Below are positions 16,558 to 23,224 of a stretch of DNA of 33,219 bases, piece by piece. Position numbers and translations under genes: made by a program. This DNA is from Ruminococcus sp. GTDB lineage: Bacteria; Bacillota; Clostridia; Oscillospirales; Ruminococcaceae. The number at the start of each line of letters is the position of its first letter. Positions within the stretch are counted from its first letter, which is position 1. The stretch lies in the NCBI GenBank assembly GCA_015066815.1, contig SVNR01000031.1, positions 1 through 33,219 on the forward strand. The letters are read 5' to 3'. Below the pieces are notes generated by a model. The model worked only from the letters and a program-made list of their open reading frames with translations, did no database searches and was not told where the DNA came from.

Positions 16558-18603
16558 TTATTGACGAATGAGCCTTGCGGCTATAACACTGATATCATCG
16601 TTACTTATTTTCCCAGCAATCCTGCATATGTTCTCTGATATGGTACTTATATCCTTGTTCTCATTAAGCTCACGTCTGATTATTCCATACGCCTCCTCCG
16701 GAACTCCGTCTGATATCATCGCTACAGCATCCCCTACCCTGAGAGCAAGGCTTTTGGAATACGGTACATACTCCTCCGATATTCCGAGAGGATATGTACT
16801 TGAGCTTACACTGAAAACAGAACCGTTATGTCTGAAAAGAGTCGGTGCCGCGCCGGATTTGTATACGGTCATACATCCTGTATCAAGGTCTATCTTTACT
16901 ACATCAAGAGTAGCAAAGCATTCGTCAGCTTTCCGCGTCAGAAGCATGGAGTTTATTATCCTGATACACTGAGTTATATCTACTCCTCCGAGTATGAGCT
17001 TTCTGAAATATGATACCGCCATACGTGAGTATTCGGAAGCTTCGTCTCCTGTTCCCATACCGTCTGAGATTACCATATACACATTTCCGTAGTCATCTCT
17101 GAAGCAGTCACAGGTATCACCGTTTGTATGATTTTTTACCGAGCTTTTCTGACAGATATCAGTTTCGACATTATATCCGGGACGTTCACTTATAAGAAAA
17201 CGCATTTCTTCTCCGTCGTAGCATTTTGTGCATTCAAAGCTTTTTCCGAATTCACTGCACAGGGTTTTATATATTCTGTAACCGCTTATACATGCGTTTT
17301 TAGTACAGTAAATTTCTGCAAACAGCCTGCCGCCGCTGTTGTAATAGGCGACAACCGAAGAAAAGCCTATATCGTTTTCAAGAAAGCATCTTTTCATGCG
17401 TTCAGTTACTCTCTTGTCAACTGTATAAACTGAGGAAGCATTATGAGAAATATCCTTGAGTATCTCGGAAGAAGCATTAAGCTGATTGTAAAGCACCCCA
17501 CGTGACATGCGTATATATTCGTCTGCTGTAACATCTATCAGACGGTTCCCTACAGCATTTTCCGTTTCAGCAGTACATCCGGCATACGCATAGCCTGGCA
17601 AAGGCATCTTTTTTTCAGTCATGATCGAATACACTGATGAAGCTATATCTTCAAGAGCGTCTGCCGCCTGTTTCATACGGAACGATATCATACGCGTCAT
17701 CTCACTTCCGTCGTCATAGCTTCCGCTTATACGCTTCTGCTCATTGTGTATTTTTTCAACCGGAATAAAACAGAAAATCAAAGCTCCCGCAGCCATACAT
17801 ATATACGAAAGAATCTGTTCTCTGTCAATGCCGGAAGGCACAGAAGACAGCACCGCAGTTATGACATATGAAGACGCTGCAGCAGGACGGCCGAAATTAA
17901 CAAAAGTTCCTGCCACTGTTCCTGCAAGCCCCATAAAAACAATACATCCTGCATCAGAAGAGCCGTTAAGCATAAGTGTAAACGCTGCAAGCACTCCTGC
18001 CGTTCCGCCTCCGGCAAATCTGTAGTTCCGTGCGTATATGAGAACAACAAGAGCAGCAAGTATTTCTCCGATGTTTATTCCAAAAAACGAAAATGATGAT
18101 GAAACTGAAATAATCATGAAGCACAGGGAAGCAAGCACAGCCGGGTTTGAAGCTGCCTCATCAGCTACACCTCTTGGTGAATTCATGAGAACAAACACAT
18201 AATAAGAAACCGTACATGCTCCTGCAAGCGAAAATATATATGCTATAACGGTTCCGGCATCAACACTGACAGTTATAGCATGAAGAACAAATGATAAAAA
18301 AATACTTACTCCTGTTATCAACGCACTGATCATAGCACTGCTTTTTTTCAGAGCGATCCTCATGACAGCAGCTACAGCAAGCGCCGCTGCAAACGGCGCA
18401 GCACGCATTCCGGATATCAATATATACGATAAAACACCTCCTGTAGCCATAGCAGCCGAATACACCGGAGAAACCGCCGCTGCAAGCGCTATGGAAAACG
18501 GAGAATACAAAACAGAAAAATCAGCAAACGAAATAATAAATGACAGAGCTACAGACAAGATGATACCAGGACGAAAGATTACAGTTTTACTTTTTTCAGA
18601 CAT
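16558..18603 (-). CDS. spoIIE: SpoIIE-like membrane serine phosphatase
   Basis: 681 residues. SpoIIE is a PP2C-type phosphatase that dephosphorylates the anti-anti-sigma factor SpoIIAA during endospore formation. The N-terminal half (about 10-290) is a chain of some ten hydrophobic segments. A central region follows, and the C-terminal PP2C domain (about 480-681) has VISDGMGTGDEASEYS with a metal-binding Asp near 514, plus AMISDGVPEE with the second. B. subtilis SpoIIE is longer (827 residues), so the N-terminus and central region are reduced here. ATG 18603 has AAAGGA upstream. It may be true SpoIIE or a SpoIIE-type phosphatase retained for another job. No other sporulation gene is in the window. 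Confidence 0.85.
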   Translation of the reverse strand: MSEKSKTVIFRPGIILSVALSFIISFADFSVLYSPFSIALAAAVSPVYSAAMATGGVLSYILISGMRAAPFAAALAVAAVMRIALKKSSAMISALITGVSIFLSFVLHAITVSVDAGTVIAYIFSLAGACTVSYYVFVLMNSPRGVADEAASNPAVLASLCFMIISVSSSFSFFGINIGEILAALVVLIYARNYRFAGGGTAGVLAAFTLMLNGSSDAGCIVFMGLAGTVAGTFVNFGRPAAASSYVITAVLSSVPSGIDREQILSYICMAAGALIFCFIPVEKIHNEQKRISGSYDDGSEMTRMISFRMKQAADALEDIASSVYSIMTEKKMPLPGYAYAGCTAETENAVGNRLIDVTADEYIRMSRGVLYNQLNASSEILKDISHNASSVYTVDKRVTERMKRCFLENDIGFSSVVAYYNSGGRLFAEIYCTKNACISGYRIYKTLCSEFGKSFECTKCYDGEEMRFLISERPGYNVETDICQKSSVKNHTNGDTCDCFRDDYGNVYMVISDGMGTGDEASEYSRMAVSYFRKLILGGVDITQCIRIINSMLLTRKADECFATLDVVKIDLDTGCMTVYKSGAAPTLFRHNGSVFSVSSSTYPLGISEEYVPYSKSLALRVGDAVAMISDGVPEEAYGIIRRELNENKDISTISENICRIAGKISNDDISVIAARLIRQ

Positions 18604-18665
18604 TTTTTACATTCCTTTCAGACACGAAATCCGACAAAATTTTGAACCTCATATAGTTTTCCGGA

Positions 18666-18743
18666 AAATATAGTGAAAGTCAAAAACAATCTGACTTTCA
18701 CTATATTTCAAGTAAGCGAAAAAAATATTTTTGCTTTACTATA
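18666..18743 (+). repeat. Modular palindromic repeat, type-A plus type-B hairpins
   Basis: Type A: a perfect 17-bp stem (AAATATAGTGAAAGTCA at 18666-18682, TGACTTTCACTATATTT at 18692-18708). Directly after it, type B: AGTAAGCG plus A-run (18711-18724) against a T-run plus GCTTTACTATA (to 18743). The same A-then-B order occurs at 19891-19975. It lies between rsmA and spoIIE, both on the minus strand. Confidence 0.7.
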
Positions 18744-18778
18744 TTATTTTACCATAAACAAACGTAAAAAAATGTCAA

Positions 18779-18868
18779 TTAAGATTTATCAGGAAAAATA
18801 AACTGCTTGTTTTTTATCTCATCTTCACAGGCAGCTTTTCTGAAGCTCCTTATAAAAGTATTTATCAC
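18779..18868 (-). CDS. Possible 29-residue peptide overlapping the rsmA stop
   Basis: A GTG at 18866-18868 overlaps the rsmA stop in a GTGA arrangement and opens a frame MINTFIRSFRKAACEDEIKN followed by KQFIFPDKS and TAA. The overlap is typical of translational coupling and the composition is protein-like, but the frame is very short, has no recognised homologue and could be chance or a gene remnant. Confidence 0.22.
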   Translation of the reverse strand: MINTFIRSFRKAACEDEIKNKQFIFPDKS

Positions 18869-19725
18869 ATATGCTTTTTCAGTATTTTTGAAAATTCTAT
18901 AAGCTTTTCCATATCAAGCTGTTCTACTCTTGAGTTTTCAGAAAGCCCTGCCTCTGAAAGTGCCGAATATATCTGCTGTTTATCTGCCGAAAGCATGGAT
19001 GAAAGAGAATTCGCAAGTGTTTTTCTTCTTTGTGAAAACGCTGCCTTGACAACTGAAAAGAAGAATTTTTCTTCCTCCTCGCTCAGTGAGTATTTTCTTG
19101 AAACATCTATGCGGATAACTGCCGAATCAACGTTTGGCGCCGGTATGAAGCTTCCTCTTGATACATTGAAAAGAAAATGTGCATCTCCATAATAATTAAC
19201 AGCTACAGATATTGCACCCGACTGTCTCGTACCGACATCGGCACACAGTCTCTCTGCTGCCTCCTTCTGCACCATGACGGTAATAGAATCTATCGGAGCG
19301 CCGCTTTCAAGAAAGTGCATTATTACGGGAGAAGTTATATAATACGGAAGATTAGCACATACAGCAACATTCATGCCTTCAAACTCATCAGAAATAAGTT
19401 TGTTTAGATCAACATTCATGATATCTTCGTTTATTACTTTGATATTATCATAATCACTTAACGTTTCCTCAAGAACAGGAAGAAGTCTCTTGTCAATCTC
19501 AACAGCAACCACCTTATCTGCACGTGCAGCAAGCTCAGCTGTAAGTGTTCCTATACCGGTACCTACTTCGATAACACCGAAGCCCTTTCCGGCATTTCCA
19601 AGCTCAGCGATCCTTGGACATACAGAAGGATTTATCAGAAAATTCTGACCGAGTCCTTTTGAAAAATTAAAATTATGTCTCGCAAGAAGCTCCTTGATAT
19701 ATCCGAGATTTGTTAAGTTTTTCAT
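18865..19725 (-). CDS. rsmA: 16S rRNA dimethyladenosine transferase
   Basis: 286 residues. RsmA (KsgA) dimethylates two adjacent adenines near the 3' end of 16S rRNA using S-adenosylmethionine. The signature FSKGLGQNFLINPSVC lies near the N-terminus, the SAM-binding motif EVGTGIGTLT is at 53-62, the ribose-binding acidic end VVAVEID follows, and the catalytic NLPYY is at 125-129. The C-terminal helical domain is complete. ATG 19725 is preferred: AAAGGTGG is 7 bases upstream, whereas ATG 19731 is one base from it. The gene stands between the divergent deaminase gene and spoIIE, with palindromic repeats on both flanks. Confidence 0.93.
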   Translation of the reverse strand: MKNLTNLGYIKELLARHNFNFSKGLGQNFLINPSVCPRIAELGNAGKGFGVIEVGTGIGTLTAELAARADKVVAVEIDKRLLPVLEETLSDYDNIKVINEDIMNVDLNKLISDEFEGMNVAVCANLPYYITSPVIMHFLESGAPIDSITVMVQKEAAERLCADVGTRQSGAISVAVNYYGDAHFLFNVSRGSFIPAPNVDSAVIRIDVSRKYSLSEEEEKFFFSVVKAAFSQRRKTLANSLSSMLSADKQQIYSALSEAGLSENSRVEQLDMEKLIEFSKILKKHM

Positions 19726-19861
19726 AAACATTCCACCTTTTATTATTATTCGTACAATTCAGAAAAACATTCTTAAAAACATATTCTAAGAAAAATCATT
19801 TTAAGTTTTTTTACAGATTTACGAATAACGACTGCCTTTCAATATTTTTTTATACAGGGTA

Positions 19862-19890
19862 TTGCATTTAATAAGAAAACATTCTATAAT
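19862..19890 (+). promoter_or_regulatory. Promoter of the dCMP deaminase-like gene
   Basis: TTGCAT (19862-19867) and a perfect TATAAT (19885-19890) are 17 bases apart. The repeat at 19891-19975 begins immediately after the -10 box and would fill most of the leader before the ATG at 20028. The rest of 19732-19861 shows nothing recognisable. Confidence 0.5.
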
Positions 19891-19975
19891 TATAGTGAAC
19901 GTCAAAAAAATCTGACTTTCACTACAACATAATTTATTAATATCGAACGAAAAAAATATTTTTTTGTTCACTATA
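19891..19975 (+). repeat. Modular palindromic repeat in the deaminase gene leader
   Basis: Type A hairpin: TATAGTGAACGTCA (19891-19904) against TGACTTTCACTACA (19913-19926). After about 15 bases, type B: TATCGAACG plus A-run (19941-19956) against a T-run plus GTTCACTATA (to 19975). Outer ends TATAGTGAA and TTCACTATA are inverted repeats, giving the whole unit a mini-transposon look. Confidence 0.7.
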
Positions 19976-20027
19976 GTATTACTGAACAGTTCAGTAAAAA
20001 CATATCATAAAAAAGGAGTTTTATAAT

Positions 20028-20516
20028 ATGGTCAGACGCGACAAAATCAACTACTATCTTGACATTGCCGAAAGCGTTCTGAAACGCGGAACTTGTCTCA
20101 GAAGAAACTTCGGAGCAATAATAGTAAAAAATGACGAGATTATATCTACCGGATATGTCGGAGCTCCGAGAGGACGTGCCAACTGTTCCGATCTCGGATA
20201 CTGTATGCGTGAAAAGCTCAACATTCCAAAAGGAGAACGATATGAGCTCTGCCGTTCGGTTCATGCAGAAGCCAACGCCATCATATCTGCTCCGCGCAGC
20301 GAAATGATAGGTGCAGATATTTATCTCGCATGCCATGACGCAAAGACGGACGAACTCTACGGAGAGGTTGAACCCTGCTCCATGTGCAAGCGTCTCATAA
20401 TCAACGCCGGAATATCCACAGTTTTCGTACGCACCTCAAATGAAACCTACAAATCCATAGACGTAAATTCATGGATTGAAAACGACGAATCGCTGACAAA
20501 CAACAGCGGATATTGA
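20028..20516 (+). CDS. dCMP/cytidine deaminase family protein (ComEB-like)
   Basis: 162 residues with the zinc deaminase signature: H79-A-E81 (SVHAEANAI) with catalytic Glu81, and C117-x-x-C120 (EPCSMCKRLIINAGI). The insert between strands, GAPRGRANCSDLGYCMRE, resembles dCMP deaminases (Cys-rich segment before the HAE motif), which turn dCMP into dUMP for thymidylate synthesis; ComEB of Bacillus is the close Firmicutes model. ATG 20028 has AAAAGGAG at about 20012. It is transcribed alone from the promoter at 19862-19890, through a leader containing two hairpins. Confidence 0.88.
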   Translation: MVRRDKINYYLDIAESVLKRGTCLRRNFGAIIVKNDEIISTGYVGAPRGRANCSDLGYCMREKLNIPKGERYELCRSVHAEANAIISAPRSEMIGADIYLACHDAKTDELYGEVEPCSMCKRLIINAGISTVFVRTSNETYKSIDVNSWIENDESLTNNSGY

Positions 20517-20643
20517 TATCATATCATATTTTAACATATCTTACAAGCATGATATTTTTCTGAAATCGCTTTTTTTCTGAAAAAAAGCTTTTTTTACTAT
20601 AGAAAAAAAAACGTATATGTGATATAATAGTTTTTATGATATT

Positions 20644-20777
20644 TATAGTAAACGAAAAATCTATTTGTCGTTTACTATCAGCCTATATGCACTGAGCTCT
20701 CATAGCAAACGGATGTGCAAGGCAATAAAAATATAATTATTATAGTGAAAGCCGGATTTTTTCTGACGTTCACTATA
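20644..20777 (-). repeat. Modular palindromic repeat, long form (type B, spacer module, type A)
   Basis: On the plus strand: type-B hairpin TATAGTAAACGA (20644-20655) / TCGTTTACTAT (20668-20678); then the spacer module CAGCCTATATGCA to GGATGTGCAAGGCA (20679-20724); then type-A hairpin TATAGTGAAAG (20741-20751) / CGTTCACTATA (20767-20777). In the reverse direction this matches the A-spacer-B order of the other copies. It fills most of the gap before fliM. A TATAAT-like box at 20623-20628 precedes it, without a convincing -35. The rest of 20517-20643 holds no gene. Confidence 0.7.
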
Positions 20778-20865
20778 TTTTTAAACGCTCTGCCGATGTA
20801 TGTATCACAGATAACATTACAGCAGCGTATTTTAGTTTTTAAAAATAAAAAGGGGTGACAAAAAA

Positions 20866-21861
20866 ATGTCCGACACACTTTCTCAGCATCAGATCGATGA
20901 GCTTATGAAAAACCTCAACAACGGTTCACCGGCCAATGCAGAAAAAAAAGGCGATAAAAGAATCAAAAACTATAACTTCAAGGCGCCTCAGAAATTTACA
21001 AAAGAGGATCTGAACCTCATACGTGATATTTATGAACAGTATGCACGTCTTGTCGCATCTCATATTACAACAATAGCAAGACTTTACTGTCACGCAACCG
21101 TACTCAAGGTTGAGGAACAAAGATATCATGAATTCAACAACTCGCTTGAAGATTATGTTATGATGGGTATTATCAAGCTTGGCTTTGAAAACAAGGACAT
21201 TATGGAAGCAGAATGTACGGTTCAGCTATCAAACGATATTACTTTCGCGCTTATTGACCGTCTCATGGGAGGACAAGGGGATACAATAGAAATTTCAAGA
21301 GATTTTACCGAGATCGAAATTTCCCTTATGAAAACACTACTTGAAAAAATGGCCTTCTTCTTACAGGAAGCATGGTCAAGCTATATTTCAATTAATCCTT
21401 CACTTTCAAAAATCGAAACAAATTCACGTCTTGCAAAGCAGCTTGCTCCAAACGAAATAGTAGTAACCGCTACTCTTGAGGTTGAGCTTAACAACAGAAA
21501 AAGCATCATGACGGTAACTGTTCCTGCAATAAACATGGAAGAGATCCTCACTCATCTGAGCGGCCGTTATATAACAATGTCCAAGCGCATAATCGACGAA
21601 GACAAGAAGCAGGCACAGAGAGCCACAATTATGAAGGGTGTAAAAAATTCTTCGCTCACTATGCACACTATTCTTGCTGAAACACAGATAGACTTAAGCG
21701 ATATTCTTTCTCTGAGATTGAACGATATTATCCCGCTTGACGTTCCGATAACCCAGAATGCCATGGTAAAGATAAACGACGTACAGTGGTTTACTGCAAA
21801 GCCCGGTATAAGCAACAATAAAAAAGCCATAAAAATTATTGATGTATATGATAAGAAGTAA
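20866..21861 (+). CDS. fliM: Flagellar motor switch protein FliM
   Basis: 331 residues, full length. FliM is the middle layer of the C-ring; it binds phospho-CheY and sets rotation direction. The N-terminal CheY-binding peptide is present as LSQHQIDELM (5-14), like the LSQxEIDALL consensus. The CheC-like middle domain starts at about 45 (KFTKEDLNLIRDIYEQYARL), with DRLMGGQG inside, and the C-terminal FliN-like (SpoA) domain covers roughly 250-330. Start ATG 20866 follows AGGGGTG. It is followed by fliY after 14 bases. No other flagellar or chemotaxis gene is in the window, which is unusual because fliM normally sits inside a large fla/che operon. Confidence 0.93.
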   Translation: MSDTLSQHQIDELMKNLNNGSPANAEKKGDKRIKNYNFKAPQKFTKEDLNLIRDIYEQYARLVASHITTIARLYCHATVLKVEEQRYHEFNNSLEDYVMMGIIKLGFENKDIMEAECTVQLSNDITFALIDRLMGGQGDTIEISRDFTEIEISLMKTLLEKMAFFLQEAWSSYISINPSLSKIETNSRLAKQLAPNEIVVTATLEVELNNRKSIMTVTVPAINMEEILTHLSGRYITMSKRIIDEDKKQAQRATIMKGVKNSSLTMHTILAETQIDLSDILSLRLNDIIPLDVPITQNAMVKINDVQWFTAKPGISNNKKAIKIIDVYDKK

Positions 21862-21875
21862 GAGGTGAAGGTAAA

Positions 21876-22961
21876 TTGAACACTAATATAAACGATCTTA
21901 ATGAAAACAAATTATATGCCATAAAAGAAGCTCACAATCTTGCCGCGGTAACATCAGCGCCGTCCATAACATCGCTTCTTAACTCAAATGTCTGGATAAC
22001 CGATCCTAAGATATCTGTATGCAGGATAATGGAATTCATGTATGCTGATTATGCTCCTGCTGTTTTTGTAAAGGTATCATATTCGGGAACGATGAACGGT
22101 TCATCTGTTCTTATTTTTAAACAGAGTGATGCACAGCTGATGCTTTGTCAGCTCATGGGAATGCCTCCTGTAGTTACTCCTGATTTTAATTTTGATGAAA
22201 TAAATATTTCCGCCTTCGGAGAAATAATAAGCCAGCTTATGAACGCATACTTTACCGAAGTAGCCGGCTTTATAGGCGGTACGCTTTCAGTAAGCGGTGT
22301 TGAAGTACTTCCTAACAGTATAAACCAGAACATATTTACTCTTATGTCCTTAAAGCCTGATGATAATATATGTATACTGACTTCAGGAATAAGAACAGAT
22401 ACAAGCATCAACAGCAGATTTGTCACTATTCTTCCTGTTGACCTTGCAACAAAAATCGCAGAAAATACAGAAGCAAGATTTCCTATGCCCGAACCTTCAG
22501 TGGAACCTGTTCCTGATTTTTCTTCTACTCCGGAAGCTAACAATCCATATGATACCACAGGAGCAAAATACGCTCAGTCTCCTTTTGCCTCTTCTCCGGA
22601 TTCATCACTCAGCCCTCAGTCAGCGTTTACAACACTCTCTGAACAGCCTGTAACTTTTTCATCTTTTGAAAACACACTTACTCAGGAACAGCTAAATAAC
22701 CTCAGACTTCTCATGAACGTTCCTCTTGAGCTTTCAATCGAGATAGGCTCCACACAGAGAAGAGTTGACGAGATACTCTCCTTCTCACACGGAACAGTAA
22801 TAGAGCTTGACTCTCCTGCTGATGCACCGGTAAACGTTATAGTAAACGGTCATCTTATTGCAAAGGGTGACGTGGTGGTAGTAGACGATTATTTTGCAGT
22901 AAGAGTTACCGAAATAATCAAGTCCAACCTTATCGATACACTCAGAAACGAACAAAAATAA
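21876..22961 (+). CDS. fliY: Flagellar motor switch phosphatase FliY
   Basis: 361 residues, TTG start at 21876 with GAGGTGAAG upstream. FliY replaces FliN in Firmicutes: a CheC-like phosphatase domain (about 10-195) and a C-terminal FliN domain (about 280-352, starting LRLLMNVPLELSIEI), joined by a Pro/Ser-rich linker. The first CheC-type site is intact (E18-x-x-N21 in KEAHN). The second has Ser119 where Asn is expected (SAFGEIIS, E116-x-x-S119), so it may be inactive. The N-terminal CheY-binding peptide that typical FliY proteins carry before the CheC domain is not visible. It forms a two-gene unit with fliM and ends at a strong terminator. Confidence 0.88.
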   Translation: MNTNINDLNENKLYAIKEAHNLAAVTSAPSITSLLNSNVWITDPKISVCRIMEFMYADYAPAVFVKVSYSGTMNGSSVLIFKQSDAQLMLCQLMGMPPVVTPDFNFDEINISAFGEIISQLMNAYFTEVAGFIGGTLSVSGVEVLPNSINQNIFTLMSLKPDDNICILTSGIRTDTSINSRFVTILPVDLATKIAENTEARFPMPEPSVEPVPDFSSTPEANNPYDTTGAKYAQSPFASSPDSSLSPQSAFTTLSEQPVTFSSFENTLTQEQLNNLRLLMNVPLELSIEIGSTQRRVDEILSFSHGTVIELDSPADAPVNVIVNGHLIAKGDVVVVDDYFAVRVTEIIKSNLIDTLRNEQK

Positions 22962-22994
22962 ATTTTATATCAGATATAACATTAACAAAAAAAT

Positions 22995-23037
22995 ACAGGA
23001 GGCTGAACATTTAATGCTTCAGCCTCCTGTTGTTTAT
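22995..23037. terminator. Bidirectional terminator between fliY and the M23 gene
   Basis: A perfect 12-bp stem, ACAGGAGGCTGA (22995-23006) and TCAGCCTCCTGT (23019-23030), with a 12-base loop. T's follow on the plus strand (TGTTTATT) and a run of seven lies on the minus-strand side, so it can serve both convergent genes. Confidence 0.8.
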
Positions 23038-23100
23038 TCCTTGAATAACATATAATAAACAGCATACGTTCCAGGAACTAAAAAAGAGAATATAAAGAAC

Positions 23101-23141
23101 GAGCAGTACTGCAATTAAGCGGTACTGCTCTACTTGTTTTT
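23101..23141. terminator. Second hairpin between fliY and the M23 gene
   Basis: GAGCAGTAC (23101-23109) and GTACTGCTC (23122-23130) form a perfect 9-bp stem with a 12-base loop, followed after five bases by TTTTT. The T-run is weak, so it may be a back-up terminator or an unrelated hairpin. Confidence 0.4.
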
Positions 23142-23168
23142 ACATTAGCTATCGATTGTCTTAAACTG

Positions 23169-23216
23169 TCCGGGTTGAGAACCTCTCTACAGCTCCCGCC
23201 CTTCAAGTCAGTGGAT
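23169..23216 (-). other. Structured fragment resembling an IS605/TnpB right end
   Basis: On the minus strand this reads CATCCACTGACTTGAAGG, then CGGGAGCTGTAGAGAGGTTC and TCAACCCG. It folds as CGGG...CCCG around GAGA-GGT-TCTC. The CACTGACTTGAAGG...GGTTCTCAAC flavour recalls the right-end/guide-RNA region of IS200/IS605-type TnpB elements, but no transposase is near, and the resemblance is from memory only. Confidence 0.22.
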
Positions 23217-23224
23217 GTTTTATT

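Noticed and set aside
18666-20777. Clustered hairpins as a CRISPR array
   Set aside because: The units are palindromic, irregularly spaced, interrupted by genes and diverged; there are no regular unique spacers or cas genes.
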